Shown: piece by piece, positions 37,877 through 47,914 of the stretch | How positions within the stretch are numbered: position 1 is the stretch's first letter | Layout: each line of letters starts with the position of its first letter | Assembly (NCBI RefSeq): GCF_004777465.1 | Contig: NZ_CP038462.1 | Span: 1,798,001 to 1,862,000, forward strand | Direction: 5' to 3' | Length of the DNA: 64,000 bases | Source: Nocardioides daphniae | GTDB taxonomy: Bacteria; Actinomycetota; Actinomycetes; Propionibacteriales; Nocardioidaceae | Position numbers and translations under genes: made by a program | The notes under the pieces: generated by a model | The model's input: only the letters and a program-made list of their open reading frames with translations | What the model was told of the DNA's origin: nothing | Database searches by the model: none

Positions 37877-39625
37877 GTGACCTACAGCGACAGGGACGCC
37901 AGGGGGCGCAGCCCCGAAGAGCTCGTCAGTCAGGTGCGCGACCTGGAGGCTGAAGTCACAGCCCTGCGTCGCAAGCTCGCCACGGCCCCGGACCGCAGTC
38001 GCGGCGTCGAGGAGCGGCTCCAGGAGGCGCAGCGCTCACTCGCGGCGATGACGGGCCAGAACGAACGGCTCGCCTCCACGCTGCGTGAGGCGCGCGACCA
38101 GATCACCCGGCTGCGCGACGAGGTGGACCGCCTCGCCCAGCCCCCCACGGGGTTCGGGGTCTTCCTGGCGCGCAACGCCGACGACACGGTCGACGTCTTC
38201 ACCGCGGGCCGCAAGCTGCGCGTGACCGTCAGCCCGGCGGTCGACGTCGACGACCTGGTCAAGGGCCAGGAGGTCATGCTCAACGAGGCGATGAACGTCG
38301 TCGCGGCCTGCGGCTTCGAGAGCGTCGGCGACGTGGTCATGGTCAAGGAGGTGCTCGCCGACGGCGAGCGAGCCCTGGTCATCGGCAACGCCGACGAGGA
38401 GCGCGTCGTACGCCTGGCCGCACCGTTGCTGGAGCAGCCGCTGCGTGCCGGCGACTCGCTGCTCACCGACTCACGCTCGGGCTACGCGTACGAGCGCGTG
38501 CCCAAGGCCGAGGTGGAGGAGCTCGTGCTCGAGGAGGTGCCCGACATCGCCTACGAGTCGATCGGTGGCCTCGCCAGCCAGATCGACGCGATCCGCGACG
38601 CCGTCGAGCTGCCCTACCTGCACCCGGACCTCTTCAAGGACCACAAGCTCAAGCCGCCGAAGGGTGTCCTGCTCTACGGCCCGCCCGGCTGCGGCAAGAC
38701 CCTGATCGCCAAGGCGGTCGCCAACTCGCTGGCCAAGAAGGTCGCGGCCAAGACGGGCGCCGAGGGCAAGTCGTACTTCCTCAACATCAAGGGCCCCGAG
38801 CTCCTGAACAAGTACGTCGGTGAGACCGAGCGCCACATCCGACTGGTCTTCCAGCGCGCCCGGGAGAAGGCGAGCCACGGCACGCCGGTCATCGTCTTCT
38901 TCGACGAGATGGACTCGCTCTTCCGCACCCGCGGCTCGGGCGTCTCGTCCGACGTCGAGAACACGATCGTGCCGCAGCTGCTCAGCGAGATCGACGGAGT
39001 CGAGACCCTCGAGAACGTCCTGGTCATCGGCGCCTCCAACCGCGAGGACATGATCGACCCGGCCATCCTGCGTCCGGGACGCCTCGACGTGAAGATCAAG
39101 ATCGAGCGTCCCGACGCCGAGTCTGCCCGCGACATCTTCACCAAGTACCTCACCGCCGACCTGCCGCTGCACGAGCACGACCTGGCGGAGTTCGGCGGTG
39201 ACCGCGACGCCTGCGTGGCGGGGATGATCCGGGCGGCCGTCGAGCGGATGTACACCGAGACCGACGAGAACCGCTTCCTCGAGGTCACCTACGCCGACGG
39301 AGACAAGGAGGTCCTGTACTTCAAGGACTTCAACTCCGGCGCGATGATCCAGAACATCGTCGACCGCGCGAAGAAGATGGCCATCAAGGACCTCCTCGAC
39401 CACGACCAGCGTGGCATCCGGGTCCAGCACCTGCTGCAGGCCTGCGTCGACGAGTTCAAGGAGAACGAGGACCTGCCCAACACGACCAACCCCGACGACT
39501 GGGCCCGGATCTCGGGCAAGAAGGGCGAGCGCATCGTCTTCATCCGCACCTTGGTCACGGGCAAGCAGGGCACCGAGCCGGGCCGGTCGATCGACACGGT
39601 CGCCAGCACGGGCCAGTACCTCTGA
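37877..39625 (+). CDS. arc: proteasome-associated AAA ATPase (ARC/Mpa)
   Basis: Mpa/ARC forms a hexameric ring that binds Pup-tagged proteins, unfolds them and feeds them to the 20S proteasome. The 582 residues have an N-terminal coiled coil ([23 protein letters not shown], residues 11-80) that recognises Pup, two OB domains (about 90-230) and the AAA domain with Walker A GPPGCGKT, Walker [11 protein letters not shown] and the arginine-finger region AILRPGRLD. The C-terminus GQYL is the tail that docks into the proteasome alpha ring. The GTG at 37877 was chosen from the ribosome-binding site. The gene is intact. Confidence 0.95.
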   Translation: MTYSDRDARGRSPEELVSQVRDLEAEVTALRRKLATAPDRSRGVEERLQEAQRSLAAMTGQNERLASTLREARDQITRLRDEVDRLAQPPTGFGVFLARNADDTVDVFTAGRKLRVTVSPAVDVDDLVKGQEVMLNEAMNVVAACGFESVGDVVMVKEVLADGERALVIGNADEERVVRLAAPLLEQPLRAGDSLLTDSRSGYAYERVPKAEVEELVLEEVPDIAYESIGGLASQIDAIRDAVELPYLHPDLFKDHKLKPPKGVLLYGPPGCGKTLIAKAVANSLAKKVAAKTGAEGKSYFLNIKGPELLNKYVGETERHIRLVFQRAREKASHGTPVIVFFDEMDSLFRTRGSGVSSDVENTIVPQLLSEIDGVETLENVLVIGASNREDMIDPAILRPGRLDVKIKIERPDAESARDIFTKYLTADLPLHEHDLAEFGGDRDACVAGMIRAAVERMYTETDENRFLEVTYADGDKEVLYFKDFNSGAMIQNIVDRAKKMAIKDLLDHDQRGIRVQHLLQACVDEFKENEDLPNTTNPDDWARISGKKGERIVFIRTLVTGKQGTEPGRSIDTVASTGQYL

Positions 39626-39677
39626 CGCACGGGCGGTGCGCGGCGCGGCTCCGGGGCCGCGCCGCGCAGCCGACCGC

Positions 39678-39683
39678 TAGGGT
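39678..39683 (+). promoter_or_regulatory. -10 hexamer, leaderless start of dop
   Basis: TAGGGT ends six bases before the ATG at 39690. Confidence 0.65.
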
Positions 39684-39689
39684 CGACGC

Positions 39690-41199
39690 ATGAGCGTCGT
39701 CAGGGTGATGGGCACAGAGGTCGAGTACGGCATCTCGGTCCAGGGGCGGCCGGACGCCAACCCGATGCACGCCTCGTCGCAGATCGTCAACGCGTACGCC
39801 AGTGCCCAGGCCTCCGCCCGACGCGCGCGCTGGGACTTCGAGGAGGAGTCACCGCTGCGGGACGCCCGCGGCTTCGACCTCTCCCGGCAGGAGGCGGACG
39901 CGAGCCAGCTCACCGACGAGGAGGTGGGGCTGGCCAAACGTCATTCTCACCAACGGCGCCCGGCTCTACGTCGACCACGCCCACCCCGAGTACTCCTCGC
40001 CCGAGGTCACCACGCCACTCGACGTCGTCCGGTGGGAGCGCGCCGGCGAGCTGGTGATGCACCGGGCCATGGAGTACGCGGCGCGCAGCCAGGGCGGGCC
40101 ACCGATCCTGCTCTACAAGAACAACACCGACAACAAGGGCGCCTCGTACGGATCGCACGAGAACTACCTCGTGCGTCGTTCCACCCCGTTCGCTTCGATC
40201 GTGCGCCACCTGACGCCCTTCTTCGTGAGCCGTCCGGTGGTCTGCGGTGCAGGTCGCGTCGGCGTCGGGCAGAACGGCCGGACCCACGCCTTCCAGATCA
40301 GTCAGCGAGCCGACTTCTTCGAGGTCGAGGTGGGTCTGGAGACCACCCTGAAGCGCCCGATCATCAACACCCGTGACGAGCCGCACGCCGACCCCGAGAT
40401 GTGGCGCCGCCTGCACGTGATCGTCGGCGACGCCACCATGTCCGACGTCTCCACCTACCTGAAGGCCGGGACCACGGCACTGGTGCTGGCCATGGTCGAG
40501 GACGGCTTCATCACGGACGACCTCACCGTGCGGCACCCGGTCGAGGCCCTGCACGAGGTCTCCCACGACCCGACGCTCACCCACCTGCTGGAGCTCGCCG
40601 ACGGACGGCGGATGACGGCCGTCCAGCTGCAGCGGATCTACCTCGACCTGGCCCGGGCCCACGTCGAGCAGGGCGCCGCCGAGGTGCACGTGCAGACGCT
40701 CGACGTGCTCGAGCGGTGGGGGAGCGTCCTCGCTCGACGGCTCGAGCGCGACCCCTTCGAGTGCGCCGGCGAGCTCGACTGGGTGGCAAAGCTGCAGCTG
40801 CTCGAGCAGTACCGCGAGCGCGACGGCCTCGACTGGTCCGACGCCAAGCTGCACCTGATCGACCTCCAGTACCACGACATCCGGCCCGAGAAGGGGCTCC
40901 ACCACCGCCTGGTCCGCGCCGGCCGCATGGCGCGCCTCGTCGACGACGCGGCGGTCGAGGCTGCGGTGCACGCGCCGCCGCCGGACACGAGGGCGTACTT
41001 CCGGGGTCGCTGCCTGGCGCAGTACGCCGACCACGTCGCCGCCGCCTCGTGGGACTCGGTCATCTTCGACCTGCCAGGCCACGAGTCCCTGCAGCGCATC
41101 CCGACGCTGGACCCGCTGCGCGGCACGCGCCAGCACGTGGGCGAGCTGCTCGACACGTGCACCACGGCCACGGAGCTCTTCGACGCGCTCACGAGGTAG
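39690..41199 (+). CDS. dop: Pup deamidase/depupylase Dop, frameshifted
   Basis: Dop converts the C-terminal Gln of Pup to Glu where needed and removes Pup from tagged proteins. The protein is about 502 residues and related to PafA and glutamine synthetase. The start [14 protein letters not shown] carries the catalytic/Mg-binding residues, and [21 protein letters not shown] and [20 protein letters not shown] are further conserved blocks. The Dop-specific loop (residues 35-80) separates it from PafA. The frame breaks at 39936-39938, where an extra A in AAA splits EVGLAN from [10 protein letters not shown]. It has its own leaderless promoter and is followed by pup. Confidence 0.93.
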
Positions 41200-41206
41200 T
41201 TCTGGA

Positions 41207-41212
41207 TAGGGT
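41207..41212 (+). promoter_or_regulatory. -10 hexamer, leaderless start of pup
   Basis: TAGGGT ends six bases before the ATG at 41219. Pup therefore can be expressed apart from dop. Confidence 0.65.
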
Positions 41213-41218
41213 GGGGAC

Positions 41219-41416
41219 ATGGCCCAGGAGCAGAAGCACCAGCGCAGGTCGTCCCAGGACGAGGAGGCCGTCACCGAGACGGTCGAGACCGACGTCGCGG
41301 AGCGCCGCGAGGCGCTGGACGACGACGTCGACGCCATCCTCGACGAGATCGACGAGGTCCTCGAGAACAACGCCGAGGAGTTCGTGAAGTCGTTCATCCA
41401 GAAGGGCGGCGAGTGA
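41219..41416 (+). CDS. pup: prokaryotic ubiquitin-like protein Pup
   Basis: Pup is attached by its C-terminal Glu to lysines of target proteins, marking them for the proteasome. The 65 residues are acidic and predicted disordered at the start (MAQEQKHQRR...), with the coiled-coil-forming helix REALDDDVDAILDEIDEVLE that binds Mpa/ARC. The tail is FVKSFIQKGGE. It ends in Glu and not Gln, so it is ready for ligation without deamidation. prcB follows at once, with its GTG directly after the pup stop codon. Confidence 0.97.
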   Translation: MAQEQKHQRRSSQDEEAVTETVETDVAERREALDDDVDAILDEIDEVLENNAEEFVKSFIQKGGE

Positions 41417-42259
41417 GTGGGCCACGCTGCTGACTCACCCCGCCTCTCGCCGGCGTTCATGCAGCCCGGTGTCGTCTCCTTCGCCGAGTTCGTCGGCGCC
41501 CAGGCGCCCGACCTCCTGCCCGGTCGCCGCACGCTCCCACCCGGCGACGCGGCCGCGCTCGCGCCGCACGCCACCACGATCGTGGCCGCCACCTTCGAGG
41601 GCGGCGTCGTCATGGCGGGCGACCGCCGCGCCACGATGGGCAACATCATCGCCCAGCGCGACATCGAGAAGGTGTTCCCCGCCGACGAGTACTCGGTCGT
41701 GGGCATCGCCGGCACGGCCGGCCTCGCCGTGGAGATGGTGCGCCTCTTCCAGACCGAGCTCGAGCACTACGAGAAGATCGAGGGCACCACGCTCTCGATG
41801 GACGGCAAGTCCAACCGTCTCGCTGCCCTGATCCGCGGCAACCTCGGGATGGCCATGCAGGGCCTGGCCGTGGTGCCGCTCTTCGCCGGCTTCGACCTGG
41901 CCGGGCAGCTGGGCCGGATCTTCTCCTACGACGTGACCGGGGGTCGCTACGAGGAGACCGCCTTCCACGCGGTGGGCTCCGGCTCGCTCTTCGCCCGAGG
42001 CTCGCTCAAGAAGCTCTACCGCGACGACCTCGGCGAGGCCGGGTGCGTCGCCGCAGTCATCCAGGCGCTGTACGACGCCGCAGACGACGACTCCGCGACC
42101 GGCGGCCCCGACCTGGCCCGACGCATCTTCCCGGTGGTCCACGTGGTCACGGCCGACGGTGGCCGTCGGTTGACCGACGCCGAGGTCGCCGAGGTCGCCG
42201 ACCGCGTGGTCGCCGCCCGGATGGAGCGCCCCGACGGTCCCGTGGCAGGCCTGCTGTGA
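41417..42259 (+). CDS. prcB: proteasome subunit beta
   Basis: PrcB forms the inner catalytic rings of the 20S core. The 280 residues start with a propeptide of about 52 residues. Self-cleavage before Thr53 (in [12 protein letters not shown]) would expose the N-terminal threonine nucleophile. Conserved catalytic context follows: [13 protein letters not shown] (with Asp and Arg), the Lys region [11 protein letters not shown] and [12 protein letters not shown]. The GTG at 41417 is next to the pup stop; no better start is seen. It forms one transcript with pup and prcA. Confidence 0.95.
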   Translation: MGHAADSPRLSPAFMQPGVVSFAEFVGAQAPDLLPGRRTLPPGDAAALAPHATTIVAATFEGGVVMAGDRRATMGNIIAQRDIEKVFPADEYSVVGIAGTAGLAVEMVRLFQTELEHYEKIEGTTLSMDGKSNRLAALIRGNLGMAMQGLAVVPLFAGFDLAGQLGRIFSYDVTGGRYEETAFHAVGSGSLFARGSLKKLYRDDLGEAGCVAAVIQALYDAADDDSATGGPDLARRIFPVVHVVTADGGRRLTDAEVAEVADRVVAARMERPDGPVAGLL

Positions 42260-42290
42260 CCGCGTACGACCTGGCTGAGGAGCCCACCCG

Positions 42291-43031
42291 ATGAGCACCC
42301 CGTTCTACGTCTCGCCCGAGCAGATGATGAAGGACCGGGCCGACTTCGCCCGCAAGGGCATCGCCCGGGGCCGTTCGGTCGTCGTGGTCCAGTACGCCGA
42401 CGGCGTGCTGTTCGCCTCGGAGAACCCGTCCAAGGCACTGCACAAGGTCTCCGAGATCTACGACCGCATCGCCTTCGCCGCGGTCGGTCGCTACAACGAG
42501 TTCGAGAACCTGCGCATCGCGGGCGTCCGGCTGGCCGACATGCGGGGCTACTCGTACGACCGCCGCGACGTCACCGGTCGCGGGCTCGCCAACGCCTACG
42601 CCCAGACCCTGGGTGCCGTCTTCAGCTCCGCGGCCGAGAAGCCGTACGAGGTCGAGCTCTTCGTCGCGGAGATTGGCGACGAGGCCTCCCAGGACCAGGT
42701 CTACCGGCTGACCTACGACGGCCAGGTGGCCGACGAGCACGGCTACGCCGTGATGGGTGGTGCGGCCGACGTCGTCGCTGGGCACCTCAAGGAGCACTAC
42801 CGCCCGGGCGCCTCCCTCGAGGAGACCGTGCGTCTCGCGGTCGCGGCGCTGGGCCACTCCGAGCAGGGCGACCGGACCATCGGCGTCGACGACCTCGAGG
42901 TGGCCGTCCTCGACCGCACCCGCAGCCAGGTGCGCAAGTTCCACCGGCTGCGTCCCGAACGCGTGGCGGCGATGCTCGGGGGCGTCCCCACCGAGGCCCC
43001 GGCTGACACGGTCCCCCCGGTCGACGCCTGA
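42291..43031 (+). CDS. prcA: proteasome subunit alpha
   Basis: PrcA forms the outer rings that gate the chamber and dock the ATPase. The 246 residues start [29 protein letters not shown], the N-terminal gate and helix H0, followed by the alpha-subunit core ([40 protein letters not shown]). The C-terminal tail is Pro/Ala rich and acidic. It lies 31 bases after prcB and ends at a terminator. Confidence 0.95.
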   Translation: MSTPFYVSPEQMMKDRADFARKGIARGRSVVVVQYADGVLFASENPSKALHKVSEIYDRIAFAAVGRYNEFENLRIAGVRLADMRGYSYDRRDVTGRGLANAYAQTLGAVFSSAAEKPYEVELFVAEIGDEASQDQVYRLTYDGQVADEHGYAVMGGAADVVAGHLKEHYRPGASLEETVRLAVAALGHSEQGDRTIGVDDLEVAVLDRTRSQVRKFHRLRPERVAAMLGGVPTEAPADTVPPVDA

Positions 43032-43041
43032 CCGAGCCGCT

Positions 43042-43093
43042 CACCACGACGCCCCTTGTCGCCGCCACGGCGCGACCAGGGGGCGTCGTGGTG
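43042..43093 (+). terminator. terminator after prcA
   Basis: CACCACGACGCCCC (43042-43055) pairs perfectly with its complement at 43080-43093. An inner GTCGC/GCGAC stem continues the hairpin. It separates the pup-prcB-prcA unit from pafA. Confidence 0.8.
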
Positions 43094-43118
43094 CTGCCCA
43101 ACGTGTGGTGCGTGGTCC

Positions 43119-43124
43119 TAGGGT
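43119..43124 (+). promoter_or_regulatory. -10 hexamer, leaderless start of pafA
   Basis: TAGGGT ends six bases before the ATG at 43131. Confidence 0.65.
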
Positions 43125-43130
43125 GGGGTC

Positions 43131-44492
43131 ATGGACCGCAGGATCTTGGGCATCGAGAACGAGTACGGCGTCACGTGCACGTTCGAGGGTCAGCGCCGGC
43201 TCAGTCCTGACGAGGTGGCCCGCTACCTCTTCCGCAAGGTCGTCGCCTGGGGGCGCAGCAGCAACGTCTTCCTGGCCAACGGCGCCCGCCTCTACCTCGA
43301 CGTCGGCAGCCACCCGGAGTACGCCACGCCCGAGTGCGACTCCGTCGAGGACCTGGTGGCCCACGACAAGGCGGGGGAGCGGATCCTCGAGGACCTGATG
43401 CTCGACGCCCAGTCGCGGCTGGAGGACGAGGGCATCAAGGGAGACATCTACCTCTTCAAGAACAACACCGACTCCGGGGGCAACTCCTACGGGTGCCACG
43501 AGAACTACCTGATCTCGCGCCAGGGTGAGTTCTCCGCGGTGGCCGACGTCCTGATCCCCTTCCTGGTGTCGCGGCAGATCATCGTCGGTGCCGGCAAGGT
43601 CGTGCAGACGCCGCGTGGCGCGACGTACGCGGTCTCCCAGCGCGCCGAGCACATCTGGGAGGGCGTCTCCAGCGCGACGACGCGCAGCCGGCCGATCATC
43701 AACACCCGCGACGAGCCGCACGCCGACGCCGAGCGCTACCGCCGGCTGCACGTGATCGTGGGCGACTCGAACATGAGCGAGACCACCACCATGCTCAAGG
43801 TGGCCAGCTGCGAGCTGGTGCTGCGGATGATCGAGGACGGGGTCGTGATGCGCGACCTCACCCTGGAGAACCCGATCCGCGCCATCCGCGAGATGTCCTA
43901 CGACATGACGGGGCGGCGTACGGTGCGCCTGGCCAACGGCCGCGAGGCGAGCGCCGTCGACATCCAGGCCGAGTACCTCGGCCGGGCCCTCGACTACGTC
44001 GACCGCCGCGGCGTGCGCACCCCGACGATCGACCGGGTGCTCGACCTGTGGGAGCGCACCCTCAAGGCCGTCGACTCCGACGACCTCAGCATGGTCGAGC
44101 GTGAGATCGACTGGGTGATCAAGTACCGGCTGATCGAGCGCTACCGCGCCACCCACGACCTGCCGCTGGGCCACCCGCGAATCGCCCAGCTCGACCTGGC
44201 GTACCACGACATCCGACGCGACCGCGGCCTCTTCCAGCTGCTCCAGAAGCGGGGCGCCGTCGCCCGGGTGACCGACGACGCGACGATCGACGCCGCCAAG
44301 AACGTCCCGCCCCAGACCACGCGCGCCAAGCTGCGGGGCGAGTTCATTCGCCGGGCCCAGGAGCAGAACCGCGACTTCACGGTCGACTGGGTGCACCTCA
44401 AGCTCAACGACCAGGCGCAGCGCACCGTGCTGTGCAAGGACCCCTTCCGCTCGGAGGACGAGCGCGTCGAGCGGCTCATCGCCGGCATGTGA
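43131..44492 (+). CDS. pafA: Pup-protein ligase PafA
   Basis: PafA uses ATP to join the C-terminal Glu of Pup to substrate lysines. The 453 residues share the glutamine-synthetase-like fold with Dop: [14 protein letters not shown] at the start, [23 protein letters not shown] near residue 50, [20 protein letters not shown] near 110 and [29 protein letters not shown] near 190. The C-terminal Pup-binding domain ends the protein. It lacks the Dop-specific loop, which supports PafA over Dop. The gene is intact. Confidence 0.95.
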   Translation: MDRRILGIENEYGVTCTFEGQRRLSPDEVARYLFRKVVAWGRSSNVFLANGARLYLDVGSHPEYATPECDSVEDLVAHDKAGERILEDLMLDAQSRLEDEGIKGDIYLFKNNTDSGGNSYGCHENYLISRQGEFSAVADVLIPFLVSRQIIVGAGKVVQTPRGATYAVSQRAEHIWEGVSSATTRSRPIINTRDEPHADAERYRRLHVIVGDSNMSETTTMLKVASCELVLRMIEDGVVMRDLTLENPIRAIREMSYDMTGRRTVRLANGREASAVDIQAEYLGRALDYVDRRGVRTPTIDRVLDLWERTLKAVDSDDLSMVEREIDWVIKYRLIERYRATHDLPLGHPRIAQLDLAYHDIRRDRGLFQLLQKRGAVARVTDDATIDAAKNVPPQTTRAKLRGEFIRRAQEQNRDFTVDWVHLKLNDQAQRTVLCKDPFRSEDERVERLIAGM

Positions 44493-44526
44493 GGCGCGTC
44501 CACGGCCAACTCTCAGGTCGTGCGGC

Positions 44527-44532
44527 TAGTGT
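44527..44532 (+). promoter_or_regulatory. -10 hexamer of FKBP lipoprotein gene
   Basis: TAGTGT lies 36 bases before the GTG at 44569; a GAAAGG ribosome-binding site lies between them. Confidence 0.45.
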
Positions 44533-44568
44533 GGCCCCGCGCTGTGAACCCATCGAAAGGCAACACCT

Positions 44569-45633
44569 GTGTCTCCTCGCCGCACCCTGTCCGCCGCTCT
44601 GCTGAGCCTCAGCCTCCTGACCCTCGCCGCGTGCGGGGACGACGAGGCGAAGTCCGGCCAGGGCCTCGACGCCGTCGCCATCGAGGCTGAGCCCGGCAAG
44701 GCCCCTGAGGTCGACTTCGAGAAGAAGCTCGACCCGGAGAAGCTCGAGACCGAGGTCCTGGTCGAGGGCGACGGTGACACCACCAAGGTCGGCGACATGA
44801 TCACCGCCTACATCTGGATCGGCAACGGCTTCGACAAGAAGGAAGTCCTCAACACCTACGAGGCCGGCGAGCCCGAGCAGCTGGAGCTGGTCGACGAGCT
44901 CCTGCCGGGCCTCAAGAAGGGCCTGATCGGCCAGAAGGTCGGCTCGGTGGTCGCCATCGCGGCCCCGGCCAAGGACGCCTTCGGCGAGGGCGGTCGCCCC
45001 GACATGGGCATCGGTGACGGCGACAGCGTGCTCTTCGTGACCGAGATCGTCTCCAAGCTCACCGAGAAGGAGGCCGCCAAGGCCAAGGCCGAGCAGGAGA
45101 AGGCCGCCAAGGAGGCCGAGAAGGCGCAGAAGCAGGCCGAGAAGAAGGCTGCCGCCACCCAGAAGAAGGTCGACCAGGCGAAGAAGAAGGCCCCCAAGGA
45201 GGCCAAGGGCAAGAAGGTCAAGCCCGCCGCCTGGGCGCCGAAGGTGACCTACAAGAAGGGTCAGGTCCCGGTCTTCGACTTCTCGGGCAAGCCCGAGCCG
45301 ACCGGCAAGCTCCAGGTCACCCAGCTGATCCAGGGCAACGGCCCCAAGGTGAAGTCCGGCCAGACCCTCATCGTCCACTACGTGGGCCAGGTCTTCGGGG
45401 CCAAGGAGCCCTTCGACTCCTCCTACAGCCGCAACGACGCCGCGACCTTCCCGATCGGCGTGGGCCAGGTCGTCCAGGGCTGGGACAAGTCCCTGGTGGG
45501 CCAGAAGGTCGGCAGCCGCGTGATCGTCCAGATCCCGCCGGAGCTGGGCTACGGCGAGAACGGCAACGAGGGCGCCGGCATCAAGGGCACCGACACGATC
45601 GTCTTCGCCGTCGACATCCTCGGCGCGGTCTGA
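44569..45633 (+). CDS. FKBP-type peptidyl-prolyl isomerase lipoprotein with two FKBP domains
   Basis: This 354-residue exported lipoprotein has a signal peptide with lipobox LTLAAC (Cys22 would be lipidated). A first FKBP-like domain spans about residues 50-165 and a second, better conserved one about 225-354 (SGQTLIVHYVGQVF, QVVQGWDKSLVGQKVGSRVIVQIPPELGYGE). Between them lies a highly charged Ala/Lys/Glu helix (residues 165-220). The enzyme would speed proline isomerisation in exported proteins outside the membrane. The first domain lacks several FKBP active-site aromatics. It sits between pafA and pafB, and tatA/tatC lie just downstream. Confidence 0.88.
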   Translation: MSPRRTLSAALLSLSLLTLAACGDDEAKSGQGLDAVAIEAEPGKAPEVDFEKKLDPEKLETEVLVEGDGDTTKVGDMITAYIWIGNGFDKKEVLNTYEAGEPEQLELVDELLPGLKKGLIGQKVGSVVAIAAPAKDAFGEGGRPDMGIGDGDSVLFVTEIVSKLTEKEAAKAKAEQEKAAKEAEKAQKQAEKKAAATQKKVDQAKKKAPKEAKGKKVKPAAWAPKVTYKKGQVPVFDFSGKPEPTGKLQVTQLIQGNGPKVKSGQTLIVHYVGQVFGAKEPFDSSYSRNDAATFPIGVGQVVQGWDKSLVGQKVGSRVIVQIPPELGYGENGNEGAGIKGTDTIVFAVDILGAV

Positions 45634-45655
45634 GACCACCGACGAGCCACCGGCC

Positions 45656-46635
45656 GTGTCCGCCCGACGCAGTGAACGCCTGCTCAACCTGCTGATCATG
45701 CTGTTGGTGCAGCGTCGCTACGTGCCCAAGGAGCGCATCCGCGAGCTCCTCTACCCCGACCAGGGGGCCGACGCCTTCGACCGCATGTTCGACCGGGACA
45801 AGGAGGAGCTGCGGGCGCTCGGCGTCCCGATCGAGGTCGGGTCGCTGTCGGCCTTCCACGAGGACGAGCTGGGCTACCGGATCCGTCCCGACGACCTTGC
45901 CCTGCCGGAGATCAGCCTGACGGCCGAGGAGGCCTCGGTGCTGACCCTGGCGGGCAAGGTCTGGCACCACGCCAACCTGGCCGACACGACCGCGGCGGCG
46001 CTGCGCAAGCTGATGCCCGCGCTGCCCTCCGAGGAGGCCGAGCCCCCACCGCTGGTCCGGCCGGTGATCGAGGCCGAGGAGCCCAGCTTCGACGACTTCT
46101 GGGACGCCATCCAGGACCGACGTACGGTCTCCTTCGCCTACCGCAAGACCGGCCTGCCCGAGCCGACCCAGCGCCACGTCGAGCCCTGGGGTCTCTTCCG
46201 GCAGTCCGGACGCTGGTACGTCGTCGGCCGCGACACCGACGTGGGGGAGCAGCGGGTCTTCCGCCTCTCTCGGGTCGTCGGGGCGTGCAAGGTCGGCAAG
46301 TCCGTCGACGCCTTCCGGGTGCCCGCCGACCTCGACCTGCGCCAGGTCGTCGAGCGCTTCCAACCGCGCGACGAGACGGCCGAGGCCCAGGTGCTGCTGC
46401 GCCCGGGCAGCGGCCACGGGCTGCGCCGGCAGGGGACGGTCGTCGCCACCGACGTGATCGGCCCCGACGGCAGTGACGCCTGGGAGCGGCTGACGGTGCG
46501 CGGCAGCGTACGCACGCTCGCCGACGAGGTGCTGAGCGTCGGCCCGCGCGCCTACGTCGAGGCGCCCGACTCCTTGCGTGACGACGTACGCCGTCGCCTC
46601 ACCGCGCTGGTCGGGACGACGGGGAGCAGCGATGA
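45656..46635 (+). CDS. pafB: WYL-domain transcriptional regulator PafB, stop masked by a probable frameshift
   Basis: PafB and PafC form the activator of the mycobacterial DNA-damage response that is independent of LexA. The N-terminal winged helix (RRSERLLNLLIMLLVQRRYVPKERIRELLYPD) is followed by the WYL domain (VSFAYRKTG, HVEPWGLFRQSGRWYVVGRD, VFRLSRVVG). As written, the frame has no stop until 47656, running through pafC out of frame. PafB proteins normally end near 326 residues, and a one-base change in the GGGG run at 46621-46624 would give the TGA of an ATGA overlap with pafC. I therefore end it at 46635. Confidence 0.82.
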
Positions 46636-47609
46636 GCCGCGCTGGCACCGGCGCCCGCGACCAGGTCGCCCGCCTCCTGGCCCTCGTCCCGTTGCTGCAC
46701 AGCCGCCGGGGGCTCAACCTCGCGGAGGCCGCGACGCTCCTGGGCACCACCCCCGAGCAGGTCCGCAAGGACCTCAAGGTGCTGTGGATGTGCGGACTGC
46801 CCGGCGGCCTCACCGACGACCTCATCGACGTCGACATGGAGGCCTTCGAGGAGGAGGGCGCCCAAGGTGTCATCCACGTCGCCAACGCCGACTACCTGTC
46901 GCGCCCCGTGCGTCTCTCGGCCACCGAGGCGACCGCGCTCGTCGTCGCGCTGCGCGCCGTCCGGGACTCCTCGCCCGAGGAGACCCGCGCCATCGTCGAC
47001 ACCGTGATCGCCAAGCTCGAGGTCGCGGCGGCCTCGGAGCGCTCGCAGGTGGAGGTCGCCCCGACCCCCGTCGAGGCGTCGCCGGTCCGCGCCGCCATCC
47101 AGCAGGCGCTCGACGCCGGCGCCCAGCTCCGCCTCACCTACTGGGTCGCCTCACGCGACGAGGTGGGCGAGCGGGTCGTCGACCCGCTGCGCCTCGCCTC
47201 CGTCAACGGCGTCGACTACCTCCAGGCGTGGTGCCACCGGGCGGAGGGCACCCGGATCTTCCGCCTGGACCGGACCGAGCAGGCCGAGGTGCTCGACGCG
47301 CCTGTGCTGATGCACCCCAGCGACTCCGAGGAGCCGCTGTCGGTCGCCCTGTTCACCACCTCGCCCGACGCCACCACCGTCACCCTCCGTCTGGCACCGG
47401 AGGCGCGCTGGGTCCCGGAGTACTACCCTGTGGACGACGTCCGCCACCTGCCCGACGGCTTCCTCGAGGTCGACCTGAAGGTCGTGGACCTCAGCTGGCT
47501 CCACCAGCTGGTCCTGCGCCTCGCGCCCCATGCGACGGTCCTCGGGCCGGCACACGTGGCGGCAACCGTCCAGCGTTCTGCGATGGACACCTTGTCCCTC
47601 TACACCTGA
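46632..47609 (+). CDS. pafC: WYL-domain transcriptional regulator PafC
   Basis: This 325-residue partner of PafB has an N-terminal winged helix (ARLLALVPLLHSRRGLNLAEAATLLGTTPEQVRKDL, motif near residues 10-50), a linker domain with LSATEATALVVALRAV, and the WYL domain (LRLTYWVASRDEVGERVVDPLRLASVNGVDYLQAWCHRAEGTRIFRLDR). WYL domains sense single-stranded nucleic acid or other ligands. The ATG at 46632 was chosen because the winged helix begins ten residues later and it overlaps the presumed PafB stop. It is a separate protein here, not a PafBC fusion. Confidence 0.88.
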   Translation: MSRAGTGARDQVARLLALVPLLHSRRGLNLAEAATLLGTTPEQVRKDLKVLWMCGLPGGLTDDLIDVDMEAFEEEGAQGVIHVANADYLSRPVRLSATEATALVVALRAVRDSSPEETRAIVDTVIAKLEVAAASERSQVEVAPTPVEASPVRAAIQQALDAGAQLRLTYWVASRDEVGERVVDPLRLASVNGVDYLQAWCHRAEGTRIFRLDRTEQAEVLDAPVLMHPSDSEEPLSVALFTTSPDATTVTLRLAPEARWVPEYYPVDDVRHLPDGFLEVDLKVVDLSWLHQLVLRLAPHATVLGPAHVAATVQRSAMDTLSLYT

Positions 47610-47657
47610 TCCGGAGCGTACGATCACCGATGACGTTCCCCACACCCAAGGACTGAC

Positions 47658-47906
47658 ATGAACCTGTACGTGGTTCCCGCCGTGATGGGCCTCGGCCCGA
47701 CCGAGCTCATCATCATCGCCCTGGTCATCGTCCTGCTCTTCGGCGCCTCCAAGCTGCCGGAGCTCGCGCGCGGCAGTGGCCGGGCGCTGCGGATCTTCAA
47801 GGCCGAGACCAAGGGCCTGAGGGACGGCGACGAGAAGATCTCCGCCGAGCAGGTCGACGACGACGTCATCGACGTGGACTCGCCCCGCCGCGACGACAAC
47901 GCCTGA
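47658..47906 (+). CDS. tatA: Sec-independent protein translocase subunit TatA
   Basis: TatA forms the transport pore for folded proteins with a twin-arginine signal. The 82 residues have a transmembrane helix ([33 protein letters not shown]) with the FG hinge and amphipathic helix, then an acidic tail. An AAGGA site lies five bases upstream. tatC follows after eight bases. Confidence 0.93.
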   Translation: MNLYVVPAVMGLGPTELIIIALVIVLLFGASKLPELARGSGRALRIFKAETKGLRDGDEKISAEQVDDDVIDVDSPRRDDNA

Positions 47907-47914
47907 CCGCGGCG

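Noticed and set aside
45656..47656. 666-codon PafB 'fusion'
   Set aside because: The second half is an out-of-frame reading of pafC, rich in Arg and Pro, and does not resemble a protein.
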